This document shows positions 1-9,163 of a DNA stretch of 64,000 nucleotides, piece by piece. Below the pieces are notes generated by a model that did no database searches, was not told where the DNA came from, and worked only from the letters and a program-made list of their open reading frames with translations. Made by a program: the position numbers and the translations under genes. The stretch's first letter is position 1; every line of letters begins with the position of its first letter. This DNA is from Pseudomonas sp. RIT-PI-q (GTDB lineage Bacteria; Pseudomonadota; Gammaproteobacteria; Pseudomonadales; Pseudomonadaceae): contig NZ_LHPC01000030.1 in the NCBI RefSeq assembly GCF_001297125.1, positions 1-64,000 on the forward strand, given 5' to 3'.

Positions 1-711
1 GCCCTACCCGCCTGCTGCACCCCACTCGATGCCCATTGGCCGCTGCCGTTTGTGCTGGCCGACACGGTGCTGCTGAGTACCCACTTCGATACCTCGCAAC
101 TGGCCAGCGATGACTTTCAACGCAGCGCCATCGAGCCACCTGCGAGCATCCAGCGCTCGGTCGCCAAGCGGCAGGCCGAGTTTCTCGCCGGGAGGGTCTG
201 CGCACGGGCGGCGTTGCAGCAGCTGGAAGGGCTGAGTTTCATCCCGGCGATTGGCGAAGATCGCGCGCCGGTGTGGCCCGCGCACATCACCGGTTCGATC
301 ACCCACAGCACCGGCCGGGCGGCGGCGATTGTCGCGAATAAAAGCCACTGGCGCGGCTTGGGCATGGACCTGGAAAACCTGCTCAACGTGGAACGGGCCG
401 AACGCCTGGCCGGGGAAATCCTCACCGGGCCTGAACTGCAGCGCATGGCCGCCGGCCGTCGCGATCAACTGGCGATGCTGGTGACCCTGACGTTTTCGGT
501 GAAGGAGAGCCTGTTCAAGGCGCTTTACCCGATCGTTCAGCAGCGCTTTTATTTTGAACATGCCGAAGTGCTGGAGTGGACCGAGGCTGGCGAGGTGCGG
601 TTGCGGTTGTTGACTGACCTGTCCGGCGAATGGCGAAACGGGACGGAGCTGGAGGCGCAGTTTGGCGTGATGGATGGGCAGTTGTTGAGTCTGGTCAGTA
701 TCAAGGCCTGA
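1..711 (+). CDS. pcpS: 4'-phosphopantetheinyl transferase, 5' end outside window
   Basis: Transfers the phosphopantetheine arm of CoA to carrier proteins (fatty acid ACP and siderophore NRPS carriers in pseudomonads). The Sfp/EntD-type signature is visible: GMDLEN with the Mg-binding acidic residues at about residue 122-127, and FSVKESLFKALYP near residue 168. The frame is open leftward to base 1 and reads a typical N-terminus of this family (PACCTPLDAHWPLPF). The GTG at 52 is therefore probably internal and the true start lies upstream of the window. A REP pair follows the stop. The identification is firm; the symbol follows the P. aeruginosa homologue. Confidence 0.88.
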   Translation, partial: ALPACCTPLDAHWPLPFVLADTVLLSTHFDTSQLASDDFQRSAIEPPASIQRSVAKRQAEFLAGRVCARAALQQLEGLSFIPAIGEDRAPVWPAHITGSITHSTGRAAAIVANKSHWRGLGMDLENLLNVERAERLAGEILTGPELQRMAAGRRDQLAMLVTLTFSVKESLFKALYPIVQQRFYFEHAEVLEWTEAGEVRLRLLTDLSGEWRNGTELEAQFGVMDGQLLSLVSIKA

Positions 712-737
712 GGATTTTCGGCGTTTGTAATGACCCC

Positions 738-808
738 ATCGCGGGCAAGCCCGCTCCCACAGGTTCCGTGTTGTACACAAAAACTGTGGGAGCGGGCTTG
801 CCCGCGAT
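738..808. repeat. REPIN: inverted REP pair, GGGC/GCCC stem type
   Basis: Two inverted arms, 738-762 and 784-808, each built on GGAGCGGGCTTGCCCGCGA, flank a 21-bp spacer in the convergent gap between pcpS and the sensor kinase. Confidence 0.9.
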
Positions 809-834
809 AGGGCCATCAAAGGCAATACAAAATC

Positions 835-2445
835 TCAACGCTTCTCCTGATTCCTCGGCCAGCTCAAACTGAAACACGCCCCACCCAGGCTTTTGCTCTT
901 GCTGATCAGCGCCCGCCCGTCATGCCAATGGATGATCCGTCGCACAATCGACAACCCCAACCCATGCCCACCCGAGGCGCGGGTCCGGCTGTCATCGAGG
1001 CGCAGGAACGGGGTGAAAATCTTCTCCCATGCCGTTTCCGGCACGCCCGGCCCGTCATCCTCGACATCCACCCGGCAGCGCTGCTGCCCCACCTGATAAC
1101 TGACGGTCACCCTCGACGAGGCGTGGCGCATGGCGTTGCTCACCAGATTCTGCAGCGCCCGATGCAGGTAGCGCGGCTCGGCCTCGACCCAGGCGTCGTC
1201 GCAATCGGCAGCCGACAGGCACAAACCGCGCTGCACCGTGACCTCGGCCCGTAGCGGCGCCAACTCTTCAATCACCTGATTGACCAGCGCATCCAGATCG
1301 ATCCGCTGGAAATTCAGCGCCGGCGAACCCTGCTCCAGTCGCGCATAAGTGAGCATCTCGTCCACCAGCCGGTCGAGGTCCTCGATGTCGTGGTCCATGC
1401 CTTCGCAGTATTTTTCCAGGGCCTGAGGCGTGGTGGCCGAGCCGATCATCTCCAGGCCAAAGCGCAGCCGCGCCACCGGAGTACGCAATTCGTGAGACAC
1501 GGCGCGCACCAGTTCACGCTGGATCGCCAGCAACTGTTGCAAATGCTCGGCCATGCGGTTGAACGCCGAGGCCAGTCGCCCCACCGAGTCCGCGCCGCGC
1601 GCCGGCACACGGGTTTCCAGGCTGCCCTTGGCGATGCGCGTGGCGGCGGCTTCGAGACCACGCAAACGACGCTCCAATTGCCGCACCAACAGATAAACGA
1701 TCAAACCGATCAGGCTCAAACCGAGGGCCGCGATCAGCCCCAGCCACTCCGGCGGGTAAGGGTTCATCTGATACAGCGGGCCGATTTCCAGCACCCACGG
1801 CGTACCGACCATGCCGGCAAACACCCGGATCGAATCGCCGCCCTTGCCCAGCGCCATCACCGTGTCGCCCTCGGACACTCGACGGCTCTGGTCTTCGTCC
1901 ATGTCGGCCTCGTCGACTGTGACCAGCCGCAGATCGAAGCCGAAGCCCTTCTCCTCCTTGATCTGCGCCAGGCGCTTGGGCTGCTCGGCCACCGGGACAC
2001 GCACCAACTCATCGGCCAGCAGGTAAATCGTCGCGCGCGCCAGTTGTTCGCTGATTTGCTGGACTTCGCCGGTGATCACCAGCTGTTCCTTGTCGCTGAC
2101 CAGTCGATAGACCTTCGCCGCATGCGGGCCGGTCTGTTCCACCAGCGCCTGGCCGCGCAGCACGCGGGTACGCTGGGTCAGGTCGAGGTCGGTCTGGGCG
2201 AAGGTTTTCAGCGCCAGAGGGATGCCCAGCAAACGCTCCCACACCAGCAAGGCGCGGTGGCGTTCGGTCTCGTTCATCGGTTGCAGGTTGTCGGCCATCA
2301 GCGAGAACGTGCCGTGGGCCAGGCGTTCGCGGTACTGCTCGCTACGCACCTGGTTGAGCATGTGCAACGCCAGCACGCCGAGCACCGCCACCAGAATCAG
2401 CGCGGCGCACATGCCGCCATAGATGCGCAGGAAGATCGAGTTCAC
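835..2445 (-). CDS. Two-component sensor histidine kinase (RstB-like)
   Basis: Membrane sensor kinase of 536 residues. TM1 is at about 8-30, a periplasmic domain of about 200 residues follows, TM2 is at about 233-255, then HAMP, a HisKA domain with the phospho-accepting His in SHELRTP (about residue 318) and an HATPase_c domain with DDGPGVP and GGHGLGLSI. Its start overlaps the stop of the response regulator upstream by 4 bp, so the two are translationally coupled. Gene order next to nrdA matches PA1158-PA1157-nrdA of P. aeruginosa. The signal sensed cannot be read from the sequence. Confidence 0.9.
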   Translation of the reverse strand: MNSIFLRIYGGMCAALILVAVLGVLALHMLNQVRSEQYRERLAHGTFSLMADNLQPMNETERHRALLVWERLLGIPLALKTFAQTDLDLTQRTRVLRGQALVEQTGPHAAKVYRLVSDKEQLVITGEVQQISEQLARATIYLLADELVRVPVAEQPKRLAQIKEEKGFGFDLRLVTVDEADMDEDQSRRVSEGDTVMALGKGGDSIRVFAGMVGTPWVLEIGPLYQMNPYPPEWLGLIAALGLSLIGLIVYLLVRQLERRLRGLEAAATRIAKGSLETRVPARGADSVGRLASAFNRMAEHLQQLLAIQRELVRAVSHELRTPVARLRFGLEMIGSATTPQALEKYCEGMDHDIEDLDRLVDEMLTYARLEQGSPALNFQRIDLDALVNQVIEELAPLRAEVTVQRGLCLSAADCDDAWVEAEPRYLHRALQNLVSNAMRHASSRVTVSYQVGQQRCRVDVEDDGPGVPETAWEKIFTPFLRLDDSRTRASGGHGLGLSIVRRIIHWHDGRALISKSKSLGGACFSLSWPRNQEKR

Positions 2446-3164
2446 TGGGACAAGTCTGCGCAGGCCTCGGGAACGAACAGATAACCTTTGCTGCGGATGG
2501 TCTTGATCAGGCGCGGATGCTCCGGGTCATCGCCGATCTTGGGGCGAATACGCGAGATGCGCACGTCGATGGAGCGGTCCTGGCCGTCGTAGCCAATGCC
2601 GCGCAGCGCGGTGAAGATTTCTTCCCGGGAGAGGATGCGTCCGGCGTTGGCCACCAGCAGCCAGAGCAAATCGAACTCGGCGCTGGTCAGTTCGATGCCG
2701 CTGTCGTGCAGCCAGGCTTCGCGCAATGCGTTGTCCACCACCAGCGGGCCGAACTGCAGACGGCGTTGTTTTTCCGGGACCACTTCAGGTGCTTCACTGC
2801 GTCGTAGCAGCGCCTGAATTCGCGCCAGCAACAGACGTGGACGAACCGGTTTGCACACGTAATCGTCGGCGCCCAGGTCCAGGCCAAGAATCTGATCGGT
2901 GTCGTCGGTGCGGGCGGTGAGCATCAGGATCGGCCCGTCAAACTTGTCGCGAACCTTGCGGCAGATGCTCAGGCCATCTTCGCCGGGGAGCATCAGGTCG
3001 AGGATCACCAGGTCCGGCTTCTCATTGATGATGCGGGCCGCGGCTAACGCACCATTGCCCTCGATCGACACGCGCAGACCATTGGCTTCCAGATAATCGC
3101 GGGTCAGTTCGGCCAGACGCTGGTCGTCCTCGACAATCAATACCTGCCAGGCTTCTTGCTCCAC
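2442..3164 (-). CDS. OmpR/RstA-family response regulator
   Basis: Receiver domain (acidic pair in VEDD, phospho-Asp in VILDLMLPGEDG, Lys in CKPV) followed by a winged-helix Trans_reg_C domain ending in RSKGYLFVPE. The start chosen is GTG at 3164 (VEQEAWQVLIVEDD), preceded by AGAGGT. The frame is open further to 3251 but that stretch is not receiver-like. Cognate kinase lies immediately downstream with a 4-bp overlap. The gene is divergent from nrdA across a 738-bp gap. Confidence 0.88.
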   Translation of the reverse strand: MEQEAWQVLIVEDDQRLAELTRDYLEANGLRVSIEGNGALAAARIINEKPDLVILDLMLPGEDGLSICRKVRDKFDGPILMLTARTDDTDQILGLDLGADDYVCKPVRPRLLLARIQALLRRSEAPEVVPEKQRRLQFGPLVVDNALREAWLHDSGIELTSAEFDLLWLLVANAGRILSREEIFTALRGIGYDGQDRSIDVRISRIRPKIGDDPEHPRLIKTIRSKGYLFVPEACADLSQ

Positions 3165-3442
3165 GGTGACCTCTGCTTGCCAACAACACTTATAAGGAAG
3201 GATCCACCCGTCTTTTTGTAATGAATGGGGAGGATAAGAATGCGTATGCATCAGGCGATTGTATAAACGCCGCCCGCCGAGAACACAAGCTGCTAAATGC
3301 GTTCGGACAAGCCGATTTTTTGTGATAGGGTTCGCGCCCTTAAAAATCCGAATGACTGTTTTTATTCAGTGAAAATCGATGAAAAACGGTCTGGTCCAGC
3401 AGCGTCGCGGCTTAGACGTGCGTTCCGACTTTCACACACAAT

Positions 3443-3463
3443 TTACGCACAGGTTTATCCACA
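3443..3463 (+). promoter_or_regulatory. DnaA box pair upstream of nrdA
   Basis: A perfect DnaA box TTATCCACA lies at 3455-3463. A near match, TTACGCACA (one mismatch to TTATGCACA), lies at 3443-3451, in the same orientation. DnaA control of nrdAB promoters is known in E. coli; here it is inferred from the motif. Confidence 0.65.
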
Positions 3464-3489
3464 GGTAGTACGTTGCAACACCCCCCAAA

Positions 3490-3536
3490 ACGCATTATCT
3501 TGTAGCACGGCGCTAAAAAAACCCTACATGTAGGGT
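3490..3536 (+). promoter_or_regulatory. Tandem NrdR boxes in the nrdA promoter
   Basis: Box 1 ACGCATTATCTTGTAG (3490-3505) and box 2 ACCCTACATGTAGGGT (3521-3536) both fit the NrdR consensus ACACWATATATWGTGT at its core. Their starts are exactly 31 bp apart, the helical phasing typical of NrdR operators. A possible sigma70 promoter, TTGCAA (3473-3478) with TATCTT (3497-3502), overlaps box 1, which fits repression when dATP is high. The rest of the gap to the gene (about 3540-3902) holds a long leader in which I see no other clear element. Confidence 0.75.
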
Positions 3537-3902
3537 TTTATGCCAAAAACCAAACACAAACCGGATACCGATTTCAAGCGCTTTTATTGCCTCTTTCCGG
3601 TTGAACCAAACGTATTTTCGAAAGACCAAACCGCGCGTGCGGATGGCTACTGTTTTTGAGCCGAAAACGGCGTTAACGGTACGGGTGTTGCAGTCAATTA
3701 CTGTCACCCAAAAGGATCCCGGTTTCAGGTTCAAGGCCTGGGACCAAAGACTTCGGCATGGAAGCGGCGCCCCAATAGCCCCTTCCTGATCTGTCCCGAA
3801 GTTGGTATGCCCGGCCCCTCGCCGGTTGTAGTGCTTCAGGACAGAACGGTGGGCACCCAGATGGTGCCCAAACAAACATAGAGAATGTGGAGACAACCCC
3901 CC

Positions 3903-6797
3903 ATGCAAACCGACACAACTCGCGAGAACCCGCAGGGCACCTTGCCGCAGGCCGCAGATTCGACTTCGGATCTGTCCGCCACCGCGCCTGGCCAACTGCG
4001 CGTGATCAAGCGTAACGGCACTGTCGTTCCTTACACCGATGACAAAATCACCGTCGCGATCACCAAAGCGTTTCTCGCAGTTGAAGGCGGCACCGCTGCC
4101 GCTTCGTCGCGAATCCACGACACCGTTGCGCGCCTGACCGAACAAGTCACCGCGACCTTCAAGCGTCGCATGCCTTCGGGCGGCACCATCCACATCGAAG
4201 AAATCCAGGACCAGGTCGAACTGGCCCTGATGCGTGCCGGCGAGCAGAAAGTGGCTCGCGACTACGTGATCTACCGTGACGGTCGTTCGAAAGAACGCGC
4301 CGCCCACGCGCCGGCCGAAGAAGCGGTCAACGCTCACCCGTCGATCCGCATCACCCGCGCCGATGGCAGCTTTGCGCCTCTGGACATGGGCCGCCTGAAC
4401 ACCATCGTCACCGAAGCGTGCGAAGGCCTGGAAGAAGTCGACGGCGACCTGATCCAGCGCGAAACCCTGAAGAACCTGTACGACGGCGTGGCCCTGACCG
4501 ACGTCAACACCGCCCTGGTGATGACCGCCCGGACCCTGGTCGAGCGTGAGCCGAACTACTCGTTCGTGACCGCTCGCCTGCTGATGGACACCCTGCGTGC
4601 CGAAGGCCTGAGCTTCCTGGAAGTTGCCGAGAGCGCGACTCACCACGAAATGGTCGACCTGTACGCCAAGGCCTTGCCTTCGTACATCGCCAAGGGTATC
4701 GAATTCGAATTGCTGAACCCGATCCTGGCCACCTTCGACCTGGAAAAACTCGGCAAGGCGATCAACCACGAGCGTGACCAGCAGTTCACCTACCTGGGCC
4801 TGCAAACCCTGTACGACCGTTACTTCATCCACAAGGATGGCGTGCGTTTCGAACTGCCGCAGATCTTCTTCATGCGCGTGGCCATGGGCCTGGCGATCGA
4901 AGAGAAGAACAAGGAAGACCGTGCGATCGAGTTCTACAACCTGTTGTCGTCCTTCGACTACATGTCCTCGACCCCGACCCTGTTCAACGCCGGCACCCTG
5001 CGTCCACAGCTGTCGAGCTGCTACCTGACCACCGTGCCGGATGACCTGTCGGGCATCTACCACGCGATCCACGACAACGCCATGTTGTCGAAATTCGCGG
5101 GCGGCCTGGGCAACGACTGGACCCCGGTCCGTGCGCTGGGTTCGTACATCAAGGGCACCAACGGCAAATCCCAGGGCGTTGTACCGTTCCTGAAAGTGGT
5201 GAACGACACCGCCGTCGCCGTTAACCAGGGTGGCAAGCGCAAAGGCGCTGTGTGTGCCTACCTGGAAACCTGGCACATGGACATCGAAGAGTTCATCGAG
5301 CTGCGCAAGAACACCGGTGATGATCGTCGTCGTACCCACGACATGAACACCGCCAACTGGATCCCTGACCTGTTCATGAAGCGCGTCTTCGATGACGGCA
5401 AGTGGACCCTGTTCTCGCCGTCCGAAGTTCCGGACCTGCACGACCTGACCGGCAAGGCCTTCGAAGAGCGTTACGAATACTACGAAGCCCTGTCCGAGTA
5501 CCCAGGCAAGATCAAACTGTTCAAGACCATTCAGGCCAAAGACCTGTGGCGCAAAATGCTCTCCATGCTGTTTGAAACCGGCCACCCTTGGCTGACCTTC
5601 AAAGACCCGTGCAACCTGCGCAGCCCGCAGCAGCACGTCGGCGTGGTTCACAGCTCGAACCTGTGCACCGAGATCACCTTGAACACTAACAAGGACGAGA
5701 TCGCCGTTTGCAACCTGGGCTCGATCAACCTGCCGAACCACATCGTCAACGGCAAGCTGGACACCGCCAAGCTGGAACGTACCGTGAACACCGCCGTGCG
5801 CATGCTCGATAACGTGATCGACATCAACTACTACTCGGTGCCACAAGCGAAGAACTCCAACTTCAAGCACCGTCCGGTCGGCCTGGGCATCATGGGCTTC
5901 CAGGACGCTTTGTACCTGCAGCACATTCCTTACGGTTCCGACGCTGCCGTCGAGTTCGCCGACAAATCCATGGAAGCGGTCAGCTACTACGCGATCCAGG
6001 CGTCCTGCGACCTGGCTGACGAGCGTGGCGCTTACGAGACGTTCCAGGGTTCGCTGTGGTCCAAGGGCATCCTGCCGCTGGATTCGCAACAGATCCTGAT
6101 CGAGCAACGTGGCCAGAAGTACATCGACGTTGACCTGAACGAATCCCTGGACTGGGCACCGGTTCGCGCCCGTGTTCAGAAAGGCATTCGTAACTCCAAC
6201 ATCATGGCCATCGCACCGACCGCGACCATCGCCAACATCACTGGCGTATCGCAGTCGATCGAACCGACCTACCAGAACCTCTACGTGAAATCGAACCTGT
6301 CGGGCGAATTCACCGTGATCAACCCGTACCTGGTTCGCGACCTCAAGGCTCGCGGTCTGTGGGATTCGGTCATGATCAACGACCTGAAATACTACGACGG
6401 TTCGGTGCAGCAGATCGAACGCATTCCGCAAGAGCTCAAAGAGCTCTACGCGACTGCTTTCGAAGTGGACACCAAGTGGATCGTTGACGCGGCCAGCCGT
6501 CGTCAGAAGTGGATCGACCAGGCTCAGTCGCTGAACCTGTACATCGCTGGCGCATCGGGCAAGAAGCTCGACGTGACCTACCGTATGGCTTGGTATCGTG
6601 GTCTGAAAACCACTTACTACCTCCGTGCCCTGGCTGCGACCAGCACCGAGAAGTCGACCATCAACACCGGCAAGCTGAACGCTGTTTCCAGCGGCGGCAA
6701 CCACGGTGAAGATTCGGTCCTGGCAGCGCCTGCCGGCCCTGCTCCAGTGCCGAAGGCTTGCGCCATCGACGAGCCGGATTGCGAAGCTTGCCAATAA
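3903..6797 (+). CDS. nrdA: Class Ia ribonucleoside-diphosphate reductase, alpha subunit
   Basis: Reduces NDPs to dNDPs together with NrdB. The 964-residue protein begins with two tandem ATP-cone domains (about 30-125 and 145-235), the arrangement known for pseudomonad NrdA. The catalytic barrel follows with SSCYLTT, NLCTEI and the active-site region NLGSINL. The C-terminus carries the redox pair in DCEACQ, which passes electrons from thioredoxin. The ATG at 3903 is preceded by GTGGAGA at a good distance; an in-frame ATG at 3885 overlaps that site and is less likely. NrdB is not the next gene: it lies at 60639. Confidence 0.97.
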   Translation: MQTDTTRENPQGTLPQAADSTSDLSATAPGQLRVIKRNGTVVPYTDDKITVAITKAFLAVEGGTAAASSRIHDTVARLTEQVTATFKRRMPSGGTIHIEEIQDQVELALMRAGEQKVARDYVIYRDGRSKERAAHAPAEEAVNAHPSIRITRADGSFAPLDMGRLNTIVTEACEGLEEVDGDLIQRETLKNLYDGVALTDVNTALVMTARTLVEREPNYSFVTARLLMDTLRAEGLSFLEVAESATHHEMVDLYAKALPSYIAKGIEFELLNPILATFDLEKLGKAINHERDQQFTYLGLQTLYDRYFIHKDGVRFELPQIFFMRVAMGLAIEEKNKEDRAIEFYNLLSSFDYMSSTPTLFNAGTLRPQLSSCYLTTVPDDLSGIYHAIHDNAMLSKFAGGLGNDWTPVRALGSYIKGTNGKSQGVVPFLKVVNDTAVAVNQGGKRKGAVCAYLETWHMDIEEFIELRKNTGDDRRRTHDMNTANWIPDLFMKRVFDDGKWTLFSPSEVPDLHDLTGKAFEERYEYYEALSEYPGKIKLFKTIQAKDLWRKMLSMLFETGHPWLTFKDPCNLRSPQQHVGVVHSSNLCTEITLNTNKDEIAVCNLGSINLPNHIVNGKLDTAKLERTVNTAVRMLDNVIDINYYSVPQAKNSNFKHRPVGLGIMGFQDALYLQHIPYGSDAAVEFADKSMEAVSYYAIQASCDLADERGAYETFQGSLWSKGILPLDSQQILIEQRGQKYIDVDLNESLDWAPVRARVQKGIRNSNIMAIAPTATIANITGVSQSIEPTYQNLYVKSNLSGEFTVINPYLVRDLKARGLWDSVMINDLKYYDGSVQQIERIPQELKELYATAFEVDTKWIVDAASRRQKWIDQAQSLNLYIAGASGKKLDVTYRMAWYRGLKTTYYLRALAATSTEKSTINTGKLNAVSSGGNHGEDSVLAAPAGPAPVPKACAIDEPDCEACQ

Positions 6798-6814
6798 GCT
6801 GAGCCGGTAACACA

Positions 6815-6856
6815 AGAACCCCCGACAGGCCGCAAGCCTGCCGGGGGTTTTCTTTT
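6815..6856 (+). terminator. Rho-independent terminator of nrdA
   Basis: Stem CCCCCGACAGGC / GCCTGCCGGGGG followed by TTTTCTTTT, just after the nrdA stop. Confidence 0.85.
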
Positions 6857-6888
6857 GCCTTGAGGAATGTGGCGGCGGGTCTGGCGCC

Positions 6889-6952
6889 TTCGCGGGCAAG
6901 CCCGCTCCCACAGGTTTTGCATAGTCCTGTAGGAGCGAGGCTTGCCCGCGAA
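6889..6952. repeat. Hybrid REP pair (two arm types)
   Basis: The left arm is the TGGGAGCGGGCTTGCCCGCGAA type (inverted) and the right arm is the TAGGAGCGAGGCTTGCCCGCGAA type. All other pairs in the window have arms of one type. Confidence 0.85.
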
Positions 6953-6993
6953 GAGGCCCGCCCTGACAACACAAAATGCCTGTTCCCGACCAC

Positions 6994-7022
6994 AAAAAAG
7001 CCCCTCGATCGAGGGGCTCTTG
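6994..7022 (-). terminator. Terminator downstream of flgE
   Basis: Stem AGCCCCTCGATCGAGGGGCT with a U-run on the minus-strand transcript (AAAAAA on the plus strand at its left). It closes the flgBCDE operon directly after flgE. Confidence 0.85.
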
Positions 7023-7047
7023 GTGAAGCGCTAACCACCCACCCGCA

Positions 7048-8394
7048 TCAGGTCATCTGAATGATGGTCTGCATGATGGTGCTCTGGGTGGAGATGGTCT
7101 TGGCGTTCGCCTGGTAGTTGCTCTGAGCCTTGATCAGGTCGACCAGTTCATTGGTCACGTTGACGTTGGACTCTTCCAGGGAGTTGGAAGCGATCGAACC
7201 CAGGGTGCCGGTTTCCGGTGCATCGTAGCCCGGGATACCCGACGCGTAGGTTTCTTTCCAGCTGGTGCCGCCCACTGGCTGCAAGCCTTGTTCGTTGGTG
7301 AAGCTGGCCAGGGAAATCTGGCCAATAGGCTTGGTCTGGTTGTTGCTGAAGTTGGCCAGCAACACACCGCTGCCGTCGATGGTCAGGTTGGTGATCTGGC
7401 CAGTGGCGTAGCCATCTTGCGTCGGAATCGAGCGCGCGGAGTCGGCATTGTATTGCGTGGTGTTGGCCATCGAGATGGTCACGCCGGCAGGGTTGGCGCT
7501 CGCACCGTTGGCTGTCCAGGTGCCGTTGGTCACGGTCCCTGGCACCCAGGTGGTGACCTTCAGGTCACTGCTGATCACTGGCGTAGGCGTCGGAACAGTT
7601 GGCGGTACGGTTGGCGGCACCGGGGTGCTGACCTGCACCAGTTTGCCGGTCGAATCGAAGGTCATGGTCGAAGGAACCGGCGCCGTCGGGGCGGCAGGCA
7701 GGCTGCCATCCGGGTTGCGGTTGTCAATCAGGGTGTAGACGTCCCAGGTGTTGGCGCCCGTCTTGACCATGTACTGGTCCATCACGTGCTTGTTGCCCTG
7801 GCTGTCATAAATCGGCGTACTGAACGGCTTGGAATACGTTTCGATTTTGCTTGGGTCGAACTTGTTGGCGGGTACGGTCTGATCAATCACTTTCTCCGTA
7901 GAGTTCAGGTTGATCGTCGACGAAATGTTGCTGGTCGATTTCGGTGCCAGGTTGGACGTGTCGATGCGCAGGTCGGTCAGCACACCGTTGACGATCTTGC
8001 CGTTGGCATCCACGCCGTAACCCTGCAGGCGCGATGTGCCGTCGGTGTTGGTGACGAAACCTTCCTTGTCGACCTTGAACGTACCGGCACGGGTGTAGGA
8101 CAGCGAACCGTTGTTGTTCAGCACGAAGAAGCCGGAGCCATTGATGCCCATGTCCAGCACGTTACCGGTGTTGTTGATATCACCCTGGGTAAACTGCTGG
8201 GAAACGTTGGCCAGGCGCACGCCACTACCGGTGGTCTTGCTGCCCGAACCCAACTTGGTCGCCGAGTACACGTCTTCGAATTCTGCACGGGACGATTTGA
8301 AACCGGTGGTCGCCACGTTGGCGATGTTGTTGCCGGTTACGTCCAGTTGTTTGTTGGCTGCATAGAGACCGCTAAGGCCGATATTGAAAGACAT
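7048..8394 (-). CDS. flgE: Flagellar hook protein FlgE
   Basis: Structural subunit of the hook, exported by the flagellar type III system. It has the N-terminal flagellar rod signature (LSGLYAANKQLDVTGNNIANVAT), a variable central region with a Pro/Val/Thr-rich stretch (about residues 250-275), and the C-terminal helix VDLIKAQSNYQANAKTIST. At 448 residues it fits pseudomonad FlgE. RBS AAAGGAG lies 5 nt before the ATG. Last gene of the flgBCDE operon; a terminator follows. Confidence 0.96.
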   Translation of the reverse strand: MSFNIGLSGLYAANKQLDVTGNNIANVATTGFKSSRAEFEDVYSATKLGSGSKTTGSGVRLANVSQQFTQGDINNTGNVLDMGINGSGFFVLNNNGSLSYTRAGTFKVDKEGFVTNTDGTSRLQGYGVDANGKIVNGVLTDLRIDTSNLAPKSTSNISSTINLNSTEKVIDQTVPANKFDPSKIETYSKPFSTPIYDSQGNKHVMDQYMVKTGANTWDVYTLIDNRNPDGSLPAAPTAPVPSTMTFDSTGKLVQVSTPVPPTVPPTVPTPTPVISSDLKVTTWVPGTVTNGTWTANGASANPAGVTISMANTTQYNADSARSIPTQDGYATGQITNLTIDGSGVLLANFSNNQTKPIGQISLASFTNEQGLQPVGGTSWKETYASGIPGYDAPETGTLGSIASNSLEESNVNVTNELVDLIKAQSNYQANAKTISTQSTIMQTIIQMT

Positions 8395-8425
8395 ATTCCA
8401 CTCCTTTGTGCCGTGTTAGTCGGCT

Positions 8426-9148
8426 CTATATACCAATGGTTTGAACTTTGGACAGGGCGACACTGCCCAGCCCGGCGAGGTTGAGCATCAACTCGCCGCC
8501 GGTCTGGCTGATGGTCACGCTGTTGACGGTCGCCGGCAGATTGGTCACCAGCGCTGCGCCCTGGCCATCGATAGTGGTCGTGGCCCCAAACGTGTAAGTT
8601 CCCGATGCGAGCACGTTGCCGGCATCGTCCTTGCCGTCCCAGGTGAAGCTCGAATTGCCGGCTTTCTGGTCTTCCAGCTTGATGGTGCGGACGGTTTTGC
8701 CGTCCTTGTCGGCAATCGTCAGGGTGGCTGACGCGACGGATTGCGGTATCGCCACCGAACCGGTCAGGCCCTTCGTCGTGTCGACCACGGCCTTGTCGCC
8801 CGGTGCAATGACCGAACGGCCCACCAGTGACGAGGCCTGCAATGCCTGGGACGAGTTGTAGTTACCGGCAATGCCGGACACGGTCTCGTTGAGGGTGGTG
8901 ATCCCTTCCAGACTGCTGAACTGCGCCAACTGGGCGACGAACGCGCCGTTGTCCTGCGGTTCCAGCGGGTTCTGGTTTTTCAGCTGCGTGACCAGCAACT
9001 GCAGAAACGCATCCTTGCCCAGGGCCTTCTTGCCGCTGGCGCTGCCGGCAGCCGACGCGAGGCTGTCGTTACCGGTGTTGGTCTTGATCGAGGAGTTGGC
9101 CAGGATGTCTTTGAGGCTCAACCCACTGGTGGTATCGGTAACACTCAT
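8426..9148 (-). CDS. flgD: Flagellar hook cap / assembly protein FlgD
   Basis: Scaffold that caps the growing hook. 240 residues with the conserved N-terminal FLQLLVTQLKNQNPLEPQDN motif and FlgD Ig-like/tudor domain (TIADKDGKTVRTIKL, WDGKDDAGN). It lies between flgC and flgE with short gaps. Confidence 0.96.
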   Translation of the reverse strand: MSVTDTTSGLSLKDILANSSIKTNTGNDSLASAAGSASGKKALGKDAFLQLLVTQLKNQNPLEPQDNGAFVAQLAQFSSLEGITTLNETVSGIAGNYNSSQALQASSLVGRSVIAPGDKAVVDTTKGLTGSVAIPQSVASATLTIADKDGKTVRTIKLEDQKAGNSSFTWDGKDDAGNVLASGTYTFGATTTIDGQGAALVTNLPATVNSVTISQTGGELMLNLAGLGSVALSKVQTIGI

Positions 9149-9163
9149 CTGAGTCGCCCCTTA

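Noticed and set aside
3601..3789. 62-codon frame in the nrdA leader
   Set aside because: No RBS and no family; more likely untranslated leader.
3513..6995. Minus-strand open frame of 1160 codons opposite nrdA
   Set aside because: It is the antisense shadow of the high-GC nrdA gene; composition is His/Gln/Val/Arg-rich with no domain.
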